Source: Planctomycetaceae bacterium
Lineage (GTDB): Bacteria > Planctomycetota > Planctomycetia > Pirellulales > Pirellulaceae
NCBI GenBank assembly: GCA_024638965.1
Contig: JAHEJI010000024.1
Coordinates: 1 to 42,006, forward strand
Length of the DNA stretch: 42,006 bases
Direction of reading: 5' to 3'
Shown: positions 37,131-42,006 of the stretch, in pieces
Layout of the letters: each line of letters opens with the position of its first letter
Position numbering within the stretch: position 1 is the stretch's first letter
Program-made: the position numbers and the translations under genes
Notes under the pieces: model-generated
What the model was told of the DNA's origin: nothing
The model's database searches: none
The model's input: the letters and a program-made list of their open reading frames with translations, nothing else

Positions 37131-37601
37131 GTGTTATAAAACGAGGCCGTTAATTTGTTACAACTTGTCAGTTTTGAAAGGCTGGGCAAAACAGATTGTT
37201 TTTCGGTATTTTTCGGATATTGGAACAATATCTGTGGTCCTGGTGTTGGTGATTTATCGGAAAAATTGTTTGTCCGAGACTGTTTTTCAAAACCGAGAAA
37301 TAAATGTCATTTGCGATTTGAAATTTCGCTCGTGATCAAAAACAATTAGAGTACGGCTGAGTGGACTGCGTTCCGCCCGTGGCATCCTTAGGTTGCAAAT
37401 CCGTGCAGCCCGAACTCGCTACAAACGTGTACAGGCGTGCGAATGTTATTTTGTGAAACGACAATTGCAACAGTTCAAAGAGGGTGCCAAATGGGAATCA
37501 GTCGCGAGTTAAGGCGCACGCCCTCTTTTGTCATGCGGCAAATAAAAGAGTAGATTGACTCGGCTTGGACCCGAATCCAAGAATTCAGGTTAGATTTTTC
37601 A
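37131..37601. other. Intergenic region upstream of desaturase, possibly structured
   Basis: These 471 bp carry no believable gene. The first half is A/T-rich. A hairpin (37477-37528) pairs AAAGAGGG with CCCTCTTT and ends in CTCTTTTG. A GC-rich segment at about 37351-37422 has conserved-RNA-like complexity (GGCTGAGTGG, GGTTGCAAATCC) but I could not fold it into a tRNA or a known riboswitch. Confidence 0.4.
37477..37530 (+). terminator. Hairpin with T-run upstream of desaturase (terminator or leader)
   Basis: AAAGAGGG (37477-37484) pairs with CCCTCTTT (37521-37528), with TGCC and GGCGCA partly extending the stem. TTTT follows. It lies about 70 bases before the desaturase ATG, so it could be an attenuator-type element as well as a terminator. 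Confidence 0.5.
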
Positions 37602-38696
37602 ATGAATGTGCAACCGAAAAATTCTCATCACCGAAGTTCAGCTGTATCGCAACTCTCGGAAGATAAACGCTTCTATTCTGAAGCACGGGTGATCGTAAAA
37701 GATCTATTTAGACCAAGTGCGAAATTGTACTGGATCGACTTAACGATGTCGGTCCTGTTTGCGTATGTCTTCGCGAGCATTTACCTCGCGTTACCGATGA
37801 CTAATGTCATTGCCTGGATCTGTTTTCCCGTTGCAGCCATATCGATCTATCGGGCTGCAATATTTATTCACGAAATCGTTCACTTGCCTAACGGAACGAT
37901 GAACGCGTTCAAGCTGTATTGGAATATCGTCGCTGGAATTCCCATGTTGGTCCCTTCCTTTACCTATGACAGCCACCTTCATCATCACAGCAGTCGTCAT
38001 TATGGAACCGTCCAGGATGGTGAGTACTTACCGCTAGGCCACGGCAGCATGTTTGGAATTCTGTTGTTTATGATGCAGGTTCTTTTCCAACCAATTCTTG
38101 TGTTCTTGCGTTATTTGATTGGAACGCCAATCTCGTTTCTGCATCCGAAACTTAGACAATGGTTTTACACGCATGCCACTTCACTTGTGATCAATTTCAA
38201 GTACGAGAAAGAAGTCGCCGCCGACACTTTCAAACGCTCCAATACGAACTTCGAACTCGCTTGTAGTTTTCTCGTGTGGTCGATGATCGTGTTGATCGTT
38301 GTTGGAATTATTCCGGAGGTTTACCTGCTGAAAATATTGTTGCTGGCCGTGGTTGTGTTGACGATGAACCATGTTCGCACACTCGTGGCCCATCGCTATC
38401 GAAGCGATGGCGGCACGATTTCGCATTTGGATCAATTCCTTGATTCAACCAATATCACCGGCAGCTGGTGGACCGAGTTTTTGTGTCCCTGTGGATTGCG
38501 TTATCACGCACTTCATCATTTATTTCCGGGCATTCCCTATCACAATTTGGGTATCGCGCATCGACGACTGATTGCTCAATTGCCGCCTCAATCGCCCTAC
38601 CATGAAACGGTGTATTCAGGTTTTACGCCGGTGCTGCGGGAGCTTTTGCAAAATGTGCGTCAGAATCCGGGGCTGCTTGGGCACCATCACCATTAG
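37602..38696 (+). CDS. Membrane fatty acid desaturase-like protein
   Basis: Di-iron membrane oxygenase family that introduces double bonds (or hydroxyls) into acyl chains. Three histidine boxes are seen: HEIVH (HxxxH), DSHLHHHSSRH (HxxHH-type) and HALHHLFPGIPYHN (HxxHH near the C-terminus). Four to five hydrophobic membrane segments occur, in about residues 45-95, 150-180 and 225-265. Length 364 is typical. An unusual C-terminal GHHHH ends the chain. The family also includes beta-carotene and sphingolipid hydroxylases, so the substrate is open. No electron donor gene is next to it. It is followed by the aminotransferase after about 250 bp. Confidence 0.9.
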   Translation: MNVQPKNSHHRSSAVSQLSEDKRFYSEARVIVKDLFRPSAKLYWIDLTMSVLFAYVFASIYLALPMTNVIAWICFPVAAISIYRAAIFIHEIVHLPNGTMNAFKLYWNIVAGIPMLVPSFTYDSHLHHHSSRHYGTVQDGEYLPLGHGSMFGILLFMMQVLFQPILVFLRYLIGTPISFLHPKLRQWFYTHATSLVINFKYEKEVAADTFKRSNTNFELACSFLVWSMIVLIVVGIIPEVYLLKILLLAVVVLTMNHVRTLVAHRYRSDGGTISHLDQFLDSTNITGSWWTEFLCPCGLRYHALHHLFPGIPYHNLGIAHRRLIAQLPPQSPYHETVYSGFTPVLRELLQNVRQNPGLLGHHHH

Positions 38697-38945
38697 TCAC
38701 ATTCACCTCAAATCAGTGGTCCATCGCCTAAACTGACAGGTTACGAATGGAGCTGGCTTGGCCATTTTGCTCATCGAGCCTCAGATTGGGATTTAACCGG
38801 TCCACTTCATCGATCGACTTCCGATCCACTCGTTATTTTGGCGTTTGAGAGGGCTTTGGTGGCCATGTGCGTGCGAAAAGCCTTTTTGAGATCAGGACAA
38901 GACCCTAGAATGGCGGCATCCCAGAAACTCAAAATGGAAACCAGA

Positions 38946-40349
38946 ATGTCCGCCACTGCCAATCAATCGGCTTTGATAGCCAATCAACTCAGAGATGACC
39001 CACGGCTTGCGGAGGCCAAAAGGCTGATTCTGGAAGCAGTCGCTGAGCATTCATCGAAAATCGACGAAATCAAACCACCCAACCCGCAATTGGCAGACGA
39101 CTTTCAAACATTGCTGGACGCGTTTGGCAGTATTCGGGGAGGAAATATTTACTTTCCGTATTTATCCAGTGGGATTGGCAATGGACCGTTTGTCGAACTG
39201 GCCGATGGCAGTGTCAAGCTGGACTTTATTACGGGAATTGGCGTTCATGGCTTTGGACACAGCCACCCTTTTGTTGTGGAAGCGGGCGTCGAAGCAGCGA
39301 CGAGTGATACGGTCATGCAAGGGAACTTGCAGCAGAACGTGAAAAGCTATGAAATCTTCAAACTGCTCACCGAAATTGCCTGCGAATCGGGGGCCGGTTT
39401 GAAGAATTGTATCATTTCGACAAGCGGCGCGATGGCAAATGAGAATTCGCTGAAGATCGCGTTTCAAAAACATCACCCCGCTAATCGGGTGATTGCGTTC
39501 GAGCACTGTTTCGCTGGACGTACATTGGTCCTCTCGCAAATCACGGACAAGCCTCAGAACCGCGTTGGACTACCTGATACAATTGAAGTCGACTATATTC
39601 CGTTCCTTGATCCAAACGATCCGGATGGAAGTACGGAGCGTTCGGTCACCCGTTTGAAAGAGCATATTGCCCGACATCCTGGAAAACACGCCAATCTCTG
39701 GATGGAGTTGGTTCAAGGCGAGGGTGGCTATTACGCCGGCAGCCACGAGTTTTTCAAATCTCTGATCGACGTGGCCCATGAGCACGACATCGCGGTGATC
39801 GCGGACGAGATTCAATCGTTTTGTCGCACCACCCGCCCGTTTGCTTTCCAACATTTCGGGCTCGACAAGATGGTTGACCTGGTGACGCTCGGGAAAATCA
39901 GCCAGGTTTGTGCAACGCTTTATACGGATGAATACCAGCCTGGGCCCGGCCTCATCAGCCAGACGTTTACGGCCAGTAGCTGGGCCATTGTCGCCGCGCA
40001 GCGAATGGTCAAAGGCTTGATCGAGAATGGTAATTTTGGCGAAAACGGACGCAACGTTCAACTCAACCACCATTTTGCGAAGGGCCTGAAAGCGATTGAC
40101 GACAAATATCCTGGTTGTGTTTCAGGTCCTTATGGCATCGGTGGCATGGTGGCGTTCACTCCTTTCAACGGCGAGTTTGAAGTTTCCAAAGACATGGTCA
40201 ACCGCATGTTCCACAAAGGCCTGATGTCATTTTTTGCAGGTCGCGATCCCACTCGCGTTCGATTCTTGATACCGATTGGCATTGTTGAAGAAAAGCACAT
40301 CGACTTGGCTTGCGGTATTATCGAAGATTGCGTTAAAGAAATGTCCTGA
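38946..40349 (+). CDS. Class III pyridoxal-phosphate aminotransferase (AstC/ArgD-like)
   Basis: Transfers the omega-amino group of a diamino acid (such as N-succinylornithine, ornithine or lysine) to 2-oxoglutarate or pyruvate. The fold-type I motifs are present: IISTSGAMANENSLKIAF, AFEHCFAGRTL, ADEIQSFCRTTRPFAFQHFGLDKMVDLVTLGKISQ, where the Lys in GKISQ is the PLP lysine and D of ADEIQ pairs with the pyridine nitrogen. The core differs from typical ArgD, lacking the usual KALGGG sequence. I start at ATG 38946, with GGA 7 bases upstream; longer in-frame extensions start with TTG or earlier ATGs without good sites. Next gene AstD-like is 39 bp away, consistent with a two-step transamination-oxidation module. 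Confidence 0.86.
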   Translation: MSATANQSALIANQLRDDPRLAEAKRLILEAVAEHSSKIDEIKPPNPQLADDFQTLLDAFGSIRGGNIYFPYLSSGIGNGPFVELADGSVKLDFITGIGVHGFGHSHPFVVEAGVEAATSDTVMQGNLQQNVKSYEIFKLLTEIACESGAGLKNCIISTSGAMANENSLKIAFQKHHPANRVIAFEHCFAGRTLVLSQITDKPQNRVGLPDTIEVDYIPFLDPNDPDGSTERSVTRLKEHIARHPGKHANLWMELVQGEGGYYAGSHEFFKSLIDVAHEHDIAVIADEIQSFCRTTRPFAFQHFGLDKMVDLVTLGKISQVCATLYTDEYQPGPGLISQTFTASSWAIVAAQRMVKGLIENGNFGENGRNVQLNHHFAKGLKAIDDKYPGCVSGPYGIGGMVAFTPFNGEFEVSKDMVNRMFHKGLMSFFAGRDPTRVRFLIPIGIVEEKHIDLACGIIEDCVKEMS

Positions 40350-40388
40350 CCTATTAACAATTGATATAATTCAATTTCATCGAATCAA

Positions 40389-41864
40389 ATGACATTTCAA
40401 CCGACCGCTAAAAACCTGGTTGGCGATCAATGGATCCCTGGAGATGGGTCCGAGCTTCAGTCGCTTTGCCCCGTCGACAATGGCGTCGTTTGGTCGGGCC
40501 TCGAAGCAACATCAGCTCAAATCGACTCCAGTTTCTCGGCGGCGCGCGATGCGTTTGGTCCATGGTGGGATCTTGGAGCTGACGCTCGAATCAAGATTTG
40601 TGAGCAATATGCTGAACACGTCAAACAAAACGGTGACGAACTTGCCCACTTGATCTCGCGTGAAACGGGCAAACCAATTTGGGAATCCAAAACGGAAGCC
40701 GCAGCCGTGGCGGGAAAGATCGCCTTGTCCATTGCCGCCTTTCGCGAACGTCGCGATACCAGGTCCTTTGAGTTGGGAGACCTCGACGCGGTCACTCGCT
40801 TCAAACCCTATGGAGTTTGCGGTGTTCTTGGCCCTTTTAACTTTCCCGCGCATCTGGCGAACGGACACATCGTTCCTGCAGTGATTGCCGGCAATACCGT
40901 TGTCTTCAAGCCGAGCGAACAATCGCCGGCCGTAGGTGAATGGATGATTCAGAAATGGATCGAAGCTGGATTGCCGTCGGGCGTTCTCAATTTGGTCCAA
41001 GGTTCCCGAGATGTGGGAGTCGCGATTGTTAATCATCCGGAACTCGATGGCCTGTTCTTTACCGGCAGTAGTGCGGGGGGAACGGCGATCCACAAAACGC
41101 TTGCACCGTTTCCACAAAAAATCCTGGCTTTGGAGATGGGTGGCAACAATCCTTTGATCGTACACGCCGCGAATGATCTCCGCGCCGCTGCGTACTTAAC
41201 CATCCTGTCGGCGTATTTCACGGCTGGTCAGCGTTGTACTTGTGCCCGCCGATTGATCCTGATTGACAATCAAGAATCCAGCAAGTTCATCGATGTCCTC
41301 GCAGAAATGATTGGTAAAGTCGAGGTTGGATTCTATACGGATCATCCAGAACCGTTTATGGGTACTGTAATCTCTTGGGAGCAAGGCCGTAAACTGCTTG
41401 CGGCACAAAGCGAACTGATTGCGTCAGGCGGCAAACCGATTATCGAAATGAAGTCACAGCGGGGATGCGATGCTTTGGTTTCGCCCGGTTTGATTGATGC
41501 GACTGAAATCCAGCGAAATGATGAAGAACTTTTTGGTCCGTTGTTGAATATTATTCGTGTCGACGATTTCGATGAGGCGATCGCAGAAGCCAATGATACA
41601 GCTTACGGTTTGTCCGCCGCATTGCTAAGCGATGATCGAGACTGCTACGACCATTTTATTCACCGCATTCGAGCGGGTATTGTGAACTGGAATCGGCAAA
41701 CAACGGGCGCGACGGGCCGAATGCCATTTGGCGGCTGTGGGAAGAGCGGTAACAATCGACCGTCTGCTTACTATGCAGCCGATTACTGCTCGTGGCCGGT
41801 TGCCTCGCTGGAAGCGACCACCCTGGAGTTGCCCGAAAAACCTGCTAACGGAATTGCTTTTTAA
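40389..41864 (+). CDS. astD: N-succinylglutamate 5-semialdehyde dehydrogenase-like
   Basis: NAD(P)-dependent aldehyde dehydrogenase. Family signatures are clear: LGPFNFPAHLANGHIVPAVIAGNTVVFKPSEQSP, EMGGNNP (catalytic Glu), AGQRCTCARR (catalytic Cys) and RMPFGGCGKSGNNRPSAYYAADYC, all close to AstD. About 491 residues. In the arginine succinyltransferase pathway it oxidises N-succinylglutamate semialdehyde to N-succinylglutamate, the step after an AstC-type aminotransferase, which is exactly the upstream neighbour here. AstA, AstB and AstE are not in the window, so use in another pathway cannot be excluded. The stop is 7 bp from the next start, pointing to an operon. Confidence 0.92.
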   Translation: MTFQPTAKNLVGDQWIPGDGSELQSLCPVDNGVVWSGLEATSAQIDSSFSAARDAFGPWWDLGADARIKICEQYAEHVKQNGDELAHLISRETGKPIWESKTEAAAVAGKIALSIAAFRERRDTRSFELGDLDAVTRFKPYGVCGVLGPFNFPAHLANGHIVPAVIAGNTVVFKPSEQSPAVGEWMIQKWIEAGLPSGVLNLVQGSRDVGVAIVNHPELDGLFFTGSSAGGTAIHKTLAPFPQKILALEMGGNNPLIVHAANDLRAAAYLTILSAYFTAGQRCTCARRLILIDNQESSKFIDVLAEMIGKVEVGFYTDHPEPFMGTVISWEQGRKLLAAQSELIASGGKPIIEMKSQRGCDALVSPGLIDATEIQRNDEELFGPLLNIIRVDDFDEAIAEANDTAYGLSAALLSDDRDCYDHFIHRIRAGIVNWNRQTTGATGRMPFGGCGKSGNNRPSAYYAADYCSWPVASLEATTLELPEKPANGIAF

Positions 41865-41871
41865 TGTAGTT

Positions 41872-42006
41872 ATGGATCAAAAGCTTATATCGGTCGTTTG
41901 TGCAGGATGCACTTGCTTGTGCGATGACATGGACCTGACGATTTCCGATGGCCAGATCCTCGAGTCGCCCGCTTGTCGACGGGCTCACCGTTGGTTTGAC
42001 CGGCTC
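41872..42006 (+). CDS. fhcB: Formylmethanofuran dehydrogenase subunit B, 5' part only
   Basis: The first 45 codons run off the window edge. The N-terminus shows a [4Fe-4S]/molybdopterin-oxidoreductase-type cysteine pattern, C10-x2-C13-x3-C17 with C35 following, in the context VCAGCTCLCDDMDL. This matches the start of FwdB/FhcB-type proteins, where VC..C..LCDDI is characteristic. Planctomycetes are known to carry this H4MPT-linked C1 gene set. Start ATG 41872 is 7 bp after the astD stop, with no obvious ribosome-binding site, so translational coupling is likely. With only 45 residues the assignment is tentative, and other molybdopterin-oxidoreductase relatives are possible. Confidence 0.72.
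   Translation, partial: MDQKLISVVCAGCTCLCDDMDLTISDGQILESPACRRAHRWFDRL

Noticed and set aside
37351-37422. tRNA-like or cobalamin-riboswitch-like segment
   Set aside because: The D- and T-box-like words do not allow proper stems, and the conserved riboswitch core is not complete; kept only as a low-certainty finding.

Overview
The window looks like a chromosomal segment of a planctomycete, most likely a member of the Pirellulales. The evidence is the family content: two secreted sulfatases, an FG-GAP repeat protein, a PEP-CTERM-sorted metalloprotease, several secreted or enveloped proteins of the low-complexity, Tyr/Thr/Cys-rich or SH3-like kinds common in that phylum, a four-ACT aspartokinase, a homodimeric pyruvate dehydrogenase, and the start of a formylmethanofuran dehydrogenase subunit (planctomycetes are known to carry H4MPT-type C1 genes). 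This assignment is an inference from gene content. I saw no rRNA, tRNA, CRISPR array, phage or transposase gene.

Layout. 1-1428: 3' part of lysC. 1.5-3.9 kb: divergent PEP-CTERM protease and beta-barrel-like protein, bounded by two clear bidirectional terminators. 4.0-8.1 kb: aceE-aceF operon for the pyruvate dehydrogenase complex (no lpd here). 8.6-9.8 kb: Cys-rich secreted protein. 10.4-14.8 kb: housekeeping genes tmk, holB, rdgB, a DUF457-like membrane protein and trpC; the last two overlap by 4 bp. 15.0-18.7 kb: a membrane-anchored unknown, an FG-GAP protein and a sulfatase, with an unusual palindromic hexanucleotide array between the last two. 18.8-22.8 kb: leuS-mutY, 2-5 bp apart depending on the mutY start. 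23.3-29.7 kb: map, an SH3-like secreted protein, an AsmA/TamB-like membrane protein, a secreted unknown and a small TPR protein. 29.7-32.6 kb: ppdK, with a strong terminator but an in-frame TGA at codon 223. 33.2-37.1 kb: a secreted propeller-like protein, a second sulfatase and an M20 peptidase-like hydrolase. 37.6-42.0 kb: a fatty acid desaturase-like protein, a class III aminotransferase, an AstD-like aldehyde dehydrogenase and the first 45 codons of formylmethanofuran dehydrogenase subunit B, all on the plus strand.

Functional links. AceEF turns pyruvate into acetyl-CoA and PPDK interconverts pyruvate and PEP, so both pyruvate nodes lie in one region, though not in one operon. The aminotransferase and AstD-like dehydrogenase form a plausible two-step module (amino group to semialdehyde to acid), as in the arginine succinyltransferase pathway, but the other Ast enzymes are not in the window. 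The sulfatases and secreted repeat proteins fit a polysaccharide-degrading marine lifestyle.

Most interesting observations: (i) the in-frame TGA in an otherwise intact ppdK; (ii) the inverted array of GANTAN hexamers at 17088-17265; (iii) several short, nearly perfect palindromes resembling a REP-like family between genes (23151-23201, 32931-33029, 34203-34277); (iv) a 105-bp element with inverted ends upstream of holB; (v) a Glu at the catalytic-Asp position of MutY and a CRPSL active-site motif in one sulfatase. I did not identify a clear new defence or mobile system.
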